From assembly GCA_023313575.1 (NCBI GenBank), contig JAJTTP010000002.1:3596001-3660000 (forward strand): a stretch of DNA of 64,000 bases. Reading direction: 5' to 3'. The stretch is from Eutypella sp. D-1 (lineage: Eukaryota > Ascomycota > Sordariomycetes > Xylariales > Diatrypaceae). Under the pieces are notes generated by a model that was given only the letters and a program-made list of their open reading frames with translations, was not told the origin of the DNA and ran no database searches. This document shows, piece after piece, positions 33,601-44,767 of this stretch; position 1 is the first letter of the stretch, and every line of letters starts with the position of its first letter. The translations under genes were made by a program, and so were the position numbers.

Positions 33601-36600
33601 ACAACGACTAAAGAAAAAATTATTTGCCCTGCCCTATGCTTTGTTCAAGTCACGATGGTATATATAAATATTGGGTAGGTAGGTAACTGGATCTAGATAT
33701 GATGCGTAGATATGTAACTAACGCCCACAATTCCCCCTCCTGCTACACTATCGACTGTTAATCAGCACAATACAATCAACGACGTTACATACGGTAGAGG
33801 GGGCTGTATGTAGCTGTGTAACGAGTGGTTAGGTGGTAACTACTAGATAATATACAGTAGGATCAGTGTCTATCATCGACATCCGATCTGCCTGTCTGCG
33901 CAATGCCCGACAATCCCACCGCACAATCCCCATCGGCCGGCGAATGAGCAACTTGAGAATTCCATGTAGGGAAGCCAGGGGTATTGGGGGGCGAGCTGGC
34001 GCAACTTTGGGGGGGGGCCGGGACGGGTTGACGGGCTTTGAGGAGAGGGGAAAAGGATAGACACTGATTTTCCCCTTCCAGACCTCTAATTAACTATCTT
34101 GCTACCAGACTGTACCAGACAGATTACCAGATTGCCAGACTGCTGACTGCCAGACTTTTTTTTCTTTGTTGCTGCCCAGACTGCCATCATCCGAGTCGAG
34201 ACAACTATGTAGATCACCGCCTATCTGTCCCATCGCGTCCCACACACGCATATACGTACTTTGTACGCGAGTACTCTTTCGTAACGCAAGGAAGCATTTC
34301 CCATCTCTCTCCTTCTCTTTCCCCCCTACCAGGTAGGGTAGTGTTACCTACATACATACACATATGTACATCCTAACTACCGTAAATCGCTGCCTAGGAA
34401 AAAATCGAACCTACGCAGCTCATCTCCTGATACTGGTCGAGTGCATCAGGTTCCGAGCAGACGACGACGATCCAGATGATCTCCATAGTTAAACAAAACA
34501 AAACCAAAAAAAAAGTAGAGTAGAGAGGCAAAAGGTCTTTTTTTCCGCCCCAACTACCCGACCCCTTTTTTCCATCCATCCCTATCGAGAGAGAGAGGTA
34601 CCCGGGTACACACATAGTTAACGGCTGTGTACATCTATCTGCATACATGTACGGGCGGGACAAAGACGGACAACACTTCGTTGTACCTGAGTACTACTAG
34701 TTCACTTCACCTGCGCCCTTTCTCGGATGATGATTGGTCGACGTTTCCGCTTTTGGACGTCGAGAAGGGGGGGGGCAGTGGCAGAGTGGAGGGAGGCGAT
34801 GACGAGGCGTTCGGCCTTTTAGGATTGTGGCTGAAGCTGCCTAATCCGGCCTAATCCGGCCTAACCCGTGCAGCGCGCCGGTCCAAAATAGCATCAGCCC
34901 TTACTAGTTTTCCAATCTAACTAACTCCGTACCTAGGTAGTCAGGTAGTCTGCAAGTGGGATCGGCAGCGGGCGGGAGGAGGGTTGGCGGGCTGGCAAGG
35001 GAGGCTGTCGGCGGGCTGGCTGGCGGGGTGTTTTTTCCCCCTTCTGGCCTCGGGATTCGTGATCAGCTGAGTGAACTGAACTTCGGTCGCTGTCAATTAT
35101 ATAATCTACGATATGCTATTTATGCCATCTGTGGACAGGTGAGGTGAAGGCACGTTAACGTTGGTGTACTTGGGTATATACCATTCACATGCTCTCCGAA
35201 AGGATTGCATCCAGATACACAACTATAGATTCCCATATTTACAGTCGTACTAGCTCATCATCGACTTTGTCTTACTCACATCCTCCCAACATGCCACACG
35301 CATGCACGCACGCACGCACGCACGCACGAACATATTCTCCCCTATCTCTCAAAGTCGCATAACTATACGTCATCTACCACCAACACACGAGCCAGGTGAC
35401 GACCACCATATTATCTCCTTCTACCGGATGGTTCATACGGCGGCACGCGTGACTCCCGACTTTTTTCTGGTCCTCGTAACTACATATGTGCTTAACTAAG
35501 TATGTATATAAGGTACGGGCCCTAGAGCTAGACAGGGGTAGAGACGCGCGGAGAGAGAGACCGGTGGTGGTGGTAGTTAGTGGTAGTGGTGGTATGGGAC
35601 GTAAAGTCGGTAACGTAACGTAACGTAACGTACATACATAACTACACCTCGAGCTACACGACATACCTAGGTGTGAGATGAGAGAGCGCAGCACATAGTT
35701 AGTACAGAGTGAGTATAGGATCGACCGCGAGGTCCGCCCGCCCACGCTGCCGGGCTAATTATTTAATCCATGCTTGGCCCAGGGTCGTTAGTTGAGTACC
35801 GTCACGCAGCCACGGTCCGGTATTAGCTCTTCTCCATCACCTGCCAGCCCGCGCTTTCGGTGTGGTGTGACGACGACTATACACATTATCTGTCCATGTA
35901 CCTGTATGTCATGTATATTAGGGTAGTGTAAGTAGGTATGTGGGCTAGTTATTAGTCAAGTGTCGTCAACGTCGACGCATGTCTCGACGTGTGGCCCTCG
36001 AGAAAGAAAGAAAGAAAAAAAACGGCGATGGTCGGACATCGTCTTCTTTGAATTCTAGAAGCCCATGTTTCAAGTTTGTCTCGCTCCATTGATCGTCCGT
36101 CTGACAACCGACTGACTTGACTGACCCCTCTAGTGTGGTATAAACCCAAACGTGATGATTCACAGCTAACTAATAGTTCCCGCCGGCCATCCTCTCCACA
36201 TCGTATATATTTCGTCAGGCATTATTACTGCTACGGTATGTAATAGTATTACCGCTACGAGGTGACGATCACATGCTCCACCGGCCTAGCTATGTATGCT
36301 GTATGCTGGAAACGACTCTCTCTGTTGAGCCCGTAGACAAGTATGTAGTTAGCCCATTCTCTAGCTGAGATTCCAAGACCCGTCCGGGCTGCGAATCTCG
36401 TGGGTACTACCGTCAAAAACTGCAAGAAGAATTAGAGAAAATCTCACGCCATGCATGTCCTGATGTCCTAACTACATAGGGGCCGGGTTTGACCGACTCG
36501 CATAGAATTTACGACCAGGTAAAATTTTAGCTTTAGTTTAATTTCATACTTTTGTCCGTTAGTCGGCTGCAGGACCCCACGCCGACTAAGTATACGATAC

Positions 36601-39600
36601 CATCCCGCGCTCCTTTGTCTCCGATATCACTTACCTACCTGGCGTTCAAAGTTAGCCGCGGGCTGTCCAGGTGTGGCAGATACGACTTAAGCACATCAGT
36701 AAGTAGTTGCATATACGCCCAGAGGCTTTATAGAGGCAGGTTCAGGGTGAGTAAGATCTATGTGAAGCTGCGCGGCATCAATCTATGCTGTCCAACGGTA
36801 TATTCGTCCAGCCGACGCATCGATCATCTACACTGCTCTAATGTTAGGTTGTCCGCAGCCAAGTCCACCGGAAGCAAATCCTCCCCCTTGCTGCAGTTGC
36901 AGAGGTCGAGAAGAAGAGTCCCGGGGGGCCGGTGGGATTCGGCGGCATGCGGGTCCCCTTTCACTAAAAAGCAACGCGCTCTCTCGCCAGCCTATCGAGG
37001 TCCTCCACCCGCCGGGGCTGATATCCCTTTCCGTCAGTCGCCAAGGCTCAGGTAAAGAAAACCCCCCCAAAATTCCGAAAAAAATGAAATAAAAATAAAT
37101 GTCAAAATTCAACGAAAAACTGCGGAACTCCGTCGTCACAAAATGTCGACAGAGGATGGATGGATGGATAGACTGCTCTATCAGCAAAGTCGAGTTCGCA
37201 AGAAAACCTCCACCTTACTTGACTTCAGGACCTATGTACGGTAAACCGCTGACTACCTAAGTTATCTCTGATCACTTGTCGTCCTTTCCTTTCCACTTGC
37301 TTGCATTAACATCCCAATAGTTAGTTAACCCTCCTTTTCTTCTTCTTTTTTTTCTGGTTCCTGTATTATGGGTTGACGTTGCCCGTCAATCACGTGCGGG
37401 TTTCGGGCCAGACCGGGGCCCCAAGACACCAGCACACAATACATACTATGTACGAAGAATTGCCCGGGGCCCCCCTTCCCCTCCCCTTCAATCCCAACAC
37501 CCACACCTCCTCCCCCAATAGCTTGCGTGTCTCTTCCCCTCCGAGCTTGCGTGTTCCGCGCCAATCGCCACTCCGCAAATCTCTCAGGCGAGAGATAGAC
37601 TGAGAACAGAGGGGTGGCTCCCTTACAAGGTAATTTATGTAGACACGTACAAAACCGCTTACATAGGTACCAACCAACATAGCCCGGCCCGTTCAGCCCT
37701 GCTGACGCCTTTTCATTGTACCGGTACCGGGTACTGCCGCACTCGCGGGTTTCTAACAACATGCTGCCGCCGTAGAGTCGTAGGGAGAGGGCAAACTGAG
37801 GTTTCAATCAACCTACAAATCAATCTACATGAGTTCATCCTGCACGGAGAGAAGAATCGATGGCTCCTACAGCCGTTGGCCGTCGGGATTCCATTAATGC
37901 TGCCGCCATGTTGGCACAAAATATTTCCCGTTCCGGGACGTGAAAGCCTCACAAACCAAGGTCCCACGATTGCTTCTTATTGGCCGGTAGCCGCGCAATT
38001 GGACACCGTCCCAAACCTAGCTAGATATTTAGTAGTAAGCTACCTACTTCCTAATATATCTACTTGTTCACGTGGGAGGAGTCAAAGGGATCGCGCCGAC
38101 GCCGCCACGCCACGCCACGCCACTCCGGCGAGACAAAACGTATATAGTGGGCATAGGTAGTTATTACACATTACATACGCACACATACTATCAGCCGCAC
38201 CCGCACGGGTTCGTCGTCAGCCAAAACCGCTGATGTGCAGGCAGAGAGAGAGACACGCTTGTTCTGATCGGCCTTCTTTCGCACGACTCCTGCGGCAAAT
38301 GGATGGGGTCGCCGCGATACCTGTTGTACATACATACATACCTACCTTGTACCTATGTAGCATAGTTGCATACGGGCAGTCCATATTTTGAAGTCGTTCG
38401 CGTCGTCATAGATATATAGGTAGCGGTATCGGGGCATTAAGGTAGGCAAGTAAGTAGTTAGGTCCATATGAGGCCATTGCGTTTCGGTCTGTCCCGAGAC
38501 AGGTCTGTGCCTAATCGATCAGCTGGGCAAGCGGTATGTAAGTAGGTAGCTAGGTATCTCCCTCCCAGTTAAGTACATACATAGCTATGCAGGCAAAACT
38601 GTAAGAGGGTCGAGCAGTCGAGCATCCAGACAGACAGATAGACAGACGCCACCCGCTGTCTCCGCAGGGTCCTTGTGTTGAACCGGCCGCGCGTCCGGTT
38701 CGTCGTTTTTCTCCGAGGCGGAGATCCCATCGGGACTGAAGTGCGCAGTAGCCAGGCTTTGTCCCCGTGGGCGAGGTGTAACTACACTAGATGGGATCGT
38801 CGTTCTTCACCACTCGCCTTTGTCGTTGCCTATGTACATGTATCCTTGTGAAGGATTTCGTGGGCGGGTTCTGTCCCTCGCCATTACGGAGAATGATTTC
38901 GTGCGTGAAAGCTAACTAACTGGCCCAGATACTTTTTCCAACAACTATCAAGAAAAATCAAAGGCGAGAGAGCCTGTGCTGAAGTCCACTCTACGCCTAG
39001 GCCCTTATTCCTATCCACGACGGCCTCGTGCTTCTTATCCCCTCCGTTCTCGGCCTACACCTACTTCCAAAAACAAAAAAAAACTTTGTTAGCTGTAATC
39101 GAGAATGGGCCCCGTAGTCTCGAGTCGTAGCTTAGCGTGGCAAGCAGTGAAAGGGTCGCGGGGCCGAAATAAGCTACCGTCCCAGCCCCCGGGGTTTAGC
39201 AACGGCCGTGCGGACTAGACTATACCGGCTTGCTTGCTCGTTGGTCTTGGGCGGGTGCGCGGGCGAGCGAGCGAGCAAGACCTACCGGCCGTCACGCCGC
39301 CGCGCGCTGGTTGTGTTGTCGTAGAGGTCCGCTCGTCCGCCCGTCTGTCCGTCTGGCCGCTTACACGGGATGGGGTCATTTTGACGGCCTCACCGGCCTC
39401 GCTCGTGGCCTGGCCCGGCCCGGAGCGGAGTAGTTATTGCTCGTGACAGGTATTACTCGCAGGGTGGACATGGGCAAGGACTTACTTACGCAGTCAGAGT
39501 TCGCTGTAGAGGGAGCGCGCGTGTATCCGTAGGATAGATAAGTGATTAGATCATCGAGCCCGTATGGGGGGAGGGAGGCATCCCAGAGCTAAGCATCATC

Positions 39601-40364
39601 ATCACGTTGTTAATTAGCTGCCATCCTGTTGAACGCCCTAGGATGCCGTAGCCCCCCTTGGTTGTATGTTCTGGCTTCTGAAGAACGGAGACAGCAGCGA
39701 CGACGCACACGTAGACGATAAGTGCGTGGATGTCAAATCAAGACGGGTCCAGAGGTGAACATGTGTACGTGAGAGCCTCCCCCTATCCACCCCCCTCTCA
39801 TCTCCCACCTCCCATTTGGCCTCATCCACCACGCAAAAAAGCTCGTAGTATATCCGACCCCAAACATCTCCGCCCGTTTCTTGTCCGCGCAGATCCATAT
39901 ACCGAAATCCCTCCTCCTCTGGACCGACCGGTCGCGGGGGGCCCGGCGCTGCGATGCGCTGCCGCTCGCGGGCGACGTAATCCGACTATTCTATCCCATC
40001 CCGTTCATGGCGTACACATATATACACGCATACATACGCGATACTTACCCATCTATCCATCCATCTTGCTTCGCGCGCCCTCTCGCTTACTACTGCCCCT
40101 GCCCTTGACTGACTGACATACGTGTGTACATCGACCTCGATCCCCCACTACGTCTTATCCGCCCTGCTCCTCTCCTGGCCTCCCTCCTCTCTTCTCCTCT
40201 TCTAACAAACCACCACCCGCCCGCCCGTCACACATCCTCTTAGCCACTCGTCACGCCCCTTCCACGACCACCACCACCAGCGGCTCTTTTCGTGCGTTCT
40301 GGGCTCCTGCGCATGCTCGACCTTCCAGCCCACCTCGTCCGGGAGGGAGACTTGGTCGTTCTAT

Positions 40365-40412
40365 CTGCCTGCCTGCCTGCCTGCCTGCCTGTCTGTCTGT
40401 CTGTCTGTCTGT
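40365..40412. repeat. Compound tetranucleotide microsatellite (CTGC then CTGT)
   Basis: About six CTGC units change abruptly into about five CTGT units. The array is intergenic. Confidence 0.9.
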
Positions 40413-41320
40413 ATTCTAAGGCATCTGGGGAATCGGAGACGGCGGGGCAAGAAGGGGGCAAGGGGGGAGTGGTGAGGTAATCCCTGTATCTAACTATCCT
40501 TCTCTTACCTGTACGGTACGTATTGGGTTTTTTTTTGGGGGGGGGGGTTAAAAAAACTCTGCCTGATGTCTGTTGTTCATGTTCTTTTGCATTGCTAGAT
40601 GAGTATTCCGGTAGGGAAAAGGGGGAGGGGGGGTTGGTTCCTACATGTATGTGTAGGTAGGGTAGGTTCATCAGGGAACGGTGGAAGTGGAAAAGGGGGT
40701 TGGATTGGTACCTGGCAAAGGGGGCGAAAGGGGCAGATGTCTCGTGAGTACTAAAACCGACACACACACATCCTGAACCCAACTTCCGCATACAATCAGT
40801 ACATGTATATTATCAACCCCCCTCCCTCTTTTTTTAATTGCCTTCCTCTTCTTCGATTATGAATCGTCAAGTCTTCAAGTGGAAAAAGTAAGGTATTTAT
40901 GTATATGGATATGTAAGTAGTTATATATGTATGTATGTAGCTAGCTAGCTATGAGCCATGAGCCATGCCGATGCCAATGCCAATGCGCGTATAATGTTGA
41001 TGTGATATGATGGGTTGATGTTGATGTTGATGTCCCACTCCCCCCTTTTCCCCTTTTTCCTCATGATCATCATGATTCAGGAAAAAACGACTCTTTCCCC
41101 TCATGGCCAACCCCCTTTTTTTTCCGGCGTAACGGCCTGGCCTGACCCGGCCCGGTTCAAAAAAATGAAATACACAACCAACATCAACAACAATAAACTT
41201 TCATCGCTTTCCCTCCGCTGTATACCGGACTGGGGTGTCATGATTTCCCTAACCCTCAACCCTCAACCCTCCCCCGCTCCCACCAACCCTCATCTCAGCG
41301 CTATATATATACAAATACAA

Positions 41321-41350
41321 TGGGCCGGGCTGGGCCGGGCTGGGCCAGGC
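41321..41350. repeat. 10-bp tandem repeat TGGGCCGGGC, three copies
   Basis: Two exact copies and one copy with a single G-to-A change lie about 540 bp past the stop codon of the NBP2-like gene. Confidence 0.9.
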
Positions 41351-41885
41351 TGGATTATACTAGTTATGTACATATATTCTGGCGCTGGCGGCTGAAGATT
41401 TCCCAACCGTGATGTAATTCACCCTCCCACGCATTGGGAGGAGGGGGGGTGGGGGAGGGGGACGCTGCCTTGTGGGAAAACAACGGGCTGCTGTTGTATG
41501 TAGTACCTGGTGGAATGGGCGGGATTTGTAAAACGGGGGGTTTTCCATACTCGCTATTCCGCGCGCCCGGGGTTTGCTTAGAGATGAGATTGAATTTCTC
41601 GTAGCAAATGGCGGTCGTGCTGACTGGCCAACTGACTGACTATATTTATTGCTTTCGCCTATCCGACGTAGCTGACGTCGTTGTTTCAGCTATGTCGTTT
41701 GCGGGACGGGATTATACGGCATGGGCGGGTGGGTTGGTTGGTTGCGCATTGTCTCACGACCCAGGCAGATTCTTTCTTAACCCACAAGGGCTCGGCCAAT
41801 GCCGTACTGTATGTAGGCCTCTCGTGCTGGCTCAACGCTCGTCGTCTCTTTTTTTTCTTCCCGAGACAACTAGAAAGGCGGAGGA

Positions 41886-43586
41886 TCACCGCGTGGTGGC
41901 AGATTGCTCATCATCACCCCCACCGCCACCGTTCTTCTCTGAAGCTGCTGATTCCGCCGACTCCGCCATCGGCGACTGCATCTTCGTATGTGGTAGCGTT
42001 TCGAGCTTCTGGGATTTCCGCGACTGTGAGCCGCTGCGTCGGGCGTCTTGGCTACCGCGCCTACCTAGGCCGTTCTCGAACGATTCTTTCGCCGTGGGCG
42101 TGTTGGCCTGGCTGCCGCCGCGCTGGCCGTGATAATGCACGACTTGGGGTGGTGGCTGGCCCGCCTGCGCCATCAACAGGTGTTGCGGATACGGGTCTAA
42201 ATCCCTGCTCGATGTGGAGAAGACAGAGACTACAGGCTGGTGATAGCCGTTGGTAGCATTGCTCGATGTCGGCGTATGCCCGCTCTGTGTACCGCCCTGT
42301 GTCGACCCCGTTTGATTATTGCCGGTATGTTCGGCTTGCGTGGGCGTGCCGGCGTCATTAGGCGATACGGGCCCATCATTCAGCTGGCCGGTCAAACTAG
42401 TCATGCCGCCCTCGATATCGCGGAGTAAACGGACATATTCCTCAGGAACCAGGCCGCTTTCTTGCGTCTTGGGGTCCTCGGCCACGAGCCATCCTTGTCC
42501 GTGCCGATACGAGACCCATATGATCTGACCCTCGACCAGGGGCAGCTCGTTCTCATTCTCCCGCTCGAAGTCGAACAGCGCGACGGCCTTACCGTGCATC
42601 TCCTCGTCTGGCGAGGTGATGGTGAACTGATAGTCCCGCGAATATCTCGATTCGTCGTAGTTATTAAAACTCGGGGACGAGGCCGCGTCGGAGACGTCGG
42701 AATCGGACCGGTAGCCGGTCTCGTCCGGGAACTGCTGCTGCCGTGGGTGATCCATCGACTGGTACGCGGCGTGCTGCGCTGCGCCGGACGGATACGTCAC
42801 GAACTCCCCGCCCGGGCCGTTGGCCTCTCCCCCCTGATTGATATAATACCTTTCACTCCCGTCGCCAGACGTGCTGACGAAGTAGCCCCTGTCATTGCTA
42901 TAATTATCCGCGTTGATGAAAGAAGAGGTAGCACCACCACGGTCGTCCCGCCGGAACTTCCCGTGACCCAAGGTAGCCGAGGTCGACTTATGTTTCCGGT
43001 GTCTCGAGCTAACAATGGGGCTCTGCAGATCCTCGTCCTCGCTGTAAGGGGGACCGTCTCCGAAGTGAATGGGGTCTAATTCGCCACCTTTTCCGAGACC
43101 ACCATCAGGCGTCCAGCCCCACCCCATCCTACCGGCTTCCCACGAGGCGGGCGGGTCGGAAAATCGCTTAGATTCGCTGGCCGGAGTGGTCATGCCCGAG
43201 GGCGGTCCTGAAGGTTCGGGAGGAGGGCCATAGTGCATAGGATGCAGCGGAGGGTAGGCGAAGTCTCGGACGAGGGTATAGGATAGGCTCGAGTGGAATA
43301 CCGGAAAGAGGTGAGAGGCGGGTCGAGATCGCGACGGGATAGACGCCGTCGAGTACTGCGACAGGCGATTCTTCGAAGCGTGCGACATTGGTCTGGCTAT
43401 GTTGGTTCGCGCACTACCGGGACTGAGGGAGGAGGTTATTAAAGGAGGAAGCACGGGGTGGTTCGGATTCGTAGAGGCGGAAGATGGAGAGGACGATGTG
43501 GACGGTGGACTCGCGGGACTTGCGGCGGCGGCGGGGGCTGGAGAAGATGTAATGGATGATGAGTCGGTGGCCATGGCTGCGGTCAT
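41886..43586 (-). CDS. NBP2-like SH3-domain adaptor protein
   Basis: NBP2 in yeast is an SH3 adaptor that bridges the phosphatase Ptc1 to Pbs2 in the HOG pathway; the same role here is inferred. A single frame encodes 566 residues; the ATG at 43574 (residue 5) is an alternative start. The N terminus is Ser/Pro/Ala-rich. The SH3 domain spans about 333-387, with ALFDFERENENELPLVEG, the conserved Trp in GQGWLVAEDP, and GLVPEEYVRLL at the end. The C-terminal 180 residues are Gln/Gly/Ser-rich and disordered. Upstream of the SH3 domain, segments such as LFPVFHSSLSYTLVRDFAYPPLHPMHYGPP are typical of the fungal NBP2 family. No intron is needed. Confidence 0.82.
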   Translation of the reverse strand: MTAAMATDSSSITSSPAPAAAASPASPPSTSSSPSSASTNPNHPVLPPLITSSLSPGSARTNIARPMSHASKNRLSQYSTASIPSRSRPASHLFPVFHSSLSYTLVRDFAYPPLHPMHYGPPPEPSGPPSGMTTPASESKRFSDPPASWEAGRMGWGWTPDGGLGKGGELDPIHFGDGPPYSEDEDLQSPIVSSRHRKHKSTSATLGHGKFRRDDRGGATSSFINADNYSNDRGYFVSTSGDGSERYYINQGGEANGPGGEFVTYPSGAAQHAAYQSMDHPRQQQFPDETGYRSDSDVSDAASSPSFNNYDESRYSRDYQFTITSPDEEMHGKAVALFDFERENENELPLVEGQIIWVSYRHGQGWLVAEDPKTQESGLVPEEYVRLLRDIEGGMTSLTGQLNDGPVSPNDAGTPTQAEHTGNNQTGSTQGGTQSGHTPTSSNATNGYHQPVVSVFSTSSRDLDPYPQHLLMAQAGQPPPQVVHYHGQRGGSQANTPTAKESFENGLGRRGSQDARRSGSQSRKSQKLETLPHTKMQSPMAESAESAASEKNGGGGGDDEQSATTR

Positions 43587-43856
43587 GCTGGAAGGAGGGA
43601 AATAGGAAGAGGCGGGGAAAGTCCCTTAAGGCTCGGCGTACCCAGAAAGATGTTATATATATATATATTTGATATGTATATATATATATATGTACACACA
43701 CACACAAGAGTGAGAGTGAGAGGACCGGTTGGCGGAACGGGACTGAAAGAGGCAAGGCGCCGTCCAGGAACTCGCCGTGGTCAGTGTTGTCACCTTCTCC
43801 GTGCTGTGCGTATGCCCTCGTGTATGGTCGGTCTGCGTGGTGTATATAGTATCGAA

Positions 43857-43859
<3 letters not shown>

Positions 43860-43890
<31 letters not shown>
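43860..43890. repeat. GA dinucleotide microsatellite
   Basis: About 15 GA units lie roughly 270 bp upstream of the NBP2-like start codon. Read on the gene strand this is a CT tract, a common feature of fungal promoters. Confidence 0.9.
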
Positions 43891-43892
<2 letters not shown>

Positions 43893-44338
43893 GCGAGAAT
43901 TGGAATTGGAATATATAGTGTACCTCGTATGTATAATGTCCGTATAATGTCTCGAGCCCAAGAGAGCGACGGGGGCTGTGTAAGTGTGTCCTAAGGTAAG
44001 GGTACGACAACCAGCCAGTGCAGCAATAACTACTAGCAGTAGTAGCAGTAGTAGCTGTCCGTAGTAAATCGTACCAGATCCAGTATCAGATCTAGCAGCA
44101 CCTGAGCCTGAACCTGAACCTGAACCTCAACCTGAATTTGAACTTGAACCTGAAGCAGAACCAACACCAACACCGGCACCAGCACCAACACCAGCAGCAA
44201 CAGGAACAGTTGCAGTAGTGTCCCCAGTGACGACGAATGAGGAATTACCGCTTAAATCAACTCGACCCGCAAGCTGTTTCGTGATCGGCGAGAAAGAAAG
44301 GAAGAAAAAAGAATGGGCACCGGGGGAACCTATTGCAG

Positions 44339-44371
44339 GCAGGCGACGAGCAGGCGACGAGCAGGCGACGA
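44339..44371. repeat. 11-bp tandem repeat GCAGGCGACGA, three exact copies
   Basis: Three identical head-to-tail units lie in intergenic DNA, next to the degenerate hexamer array at about 44100-44210. Confidence 0.9.
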
Positions 44372-44720
44372 ATAGAACGAGGAGGGCCAAGGCGAAGAAA
44401 TGTCAACACCTCCACCTCGCTCAGAGACGTGAGGCCCGTTAGGGATGTTATAGCCAGGGTGCTAGGAGGCAAGGTGCTAGGTCACCAGGTTGCCAGGTTA
44501 GGTATGTTGCGGGCGGATTAATGGTGTCCGTGTGGTTCTATACATATGCGGGCTTTTTCCCGTCCACGTAAGGAGCATATATATGTATATGTATATGTGT
44601 GTGTCTGTGTCTGTGTGTCTGTGGTGTGTGTGTATTTGTGCGTAGACATATACATAAAAGTGAGAAAAAGAAAACCCTAGAGCCTATATCTTCTTGTATA
44701 CACCTATAAAAAGTGACCAA

Positions 44721-44731
44721 GTAAGTAAGTG

Positions 44732-44767
<36 letters not shown>
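44721..44767. repeat. GTAA tetranucleotide microsatellite
   Basis: About twelve GTAA units occur, with one GTGA interruption near the start. Confidence 0.9.

Larger units (their letters stand above)
30651..41885. other. 11.2 kb gene-poor intergenic region
   Basis: I find no convincing protein gene, tRNA or rRNA on either strand; open frames longer than 100 codons here begin at non-ATG codons or have low-complexity translations. Base composition is normal, so it is not a RIP island. Contents include CTGTCAC/CGTCAC repeats (about 30915-30980), CGTAT repeats (about 31455-31475), GTCCTTGTCG repeats (about 31479-31520), AGATCCTATAC repeats (about 31531-31565), GTACGTACGTA runs (about 33160-33200), an ACGC run at about 35303-35328, a CTGC-to-CTGT array at 40365-40412, a 10-bp TGGGCCGGGC repeat (three copies) at 41321-41350 and a G-rich tract at about 41438-41460. 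One TACCTAGGTA lies at 34930-34939. The left end must hold the PNG1 promoter. Confidence 0.55.

Noticed and set aside
34400..34480. Possible tRNA on the minus strand (GGTTCGA box followed by T-run)
   Set aside because: No A box, acceptor stem or anticodon arm can be drawn upstream at the right spacing.
36552..37807. Overlapping long frames on both strands
   Set aside because: The two longest lack ATG starts at the frame beginning, and their translations have no domain-like segments. No splice sites join them into a convincing gene.
44127..44390. Minus-strand frame with a hydrophobic start and a Gly/Val/Ala/Ser-repeat end
   Set aside because: It begins at a TTG, and its repetitive end is just the translation of the degenerate hexamer array. 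No conserved sequence was seen.
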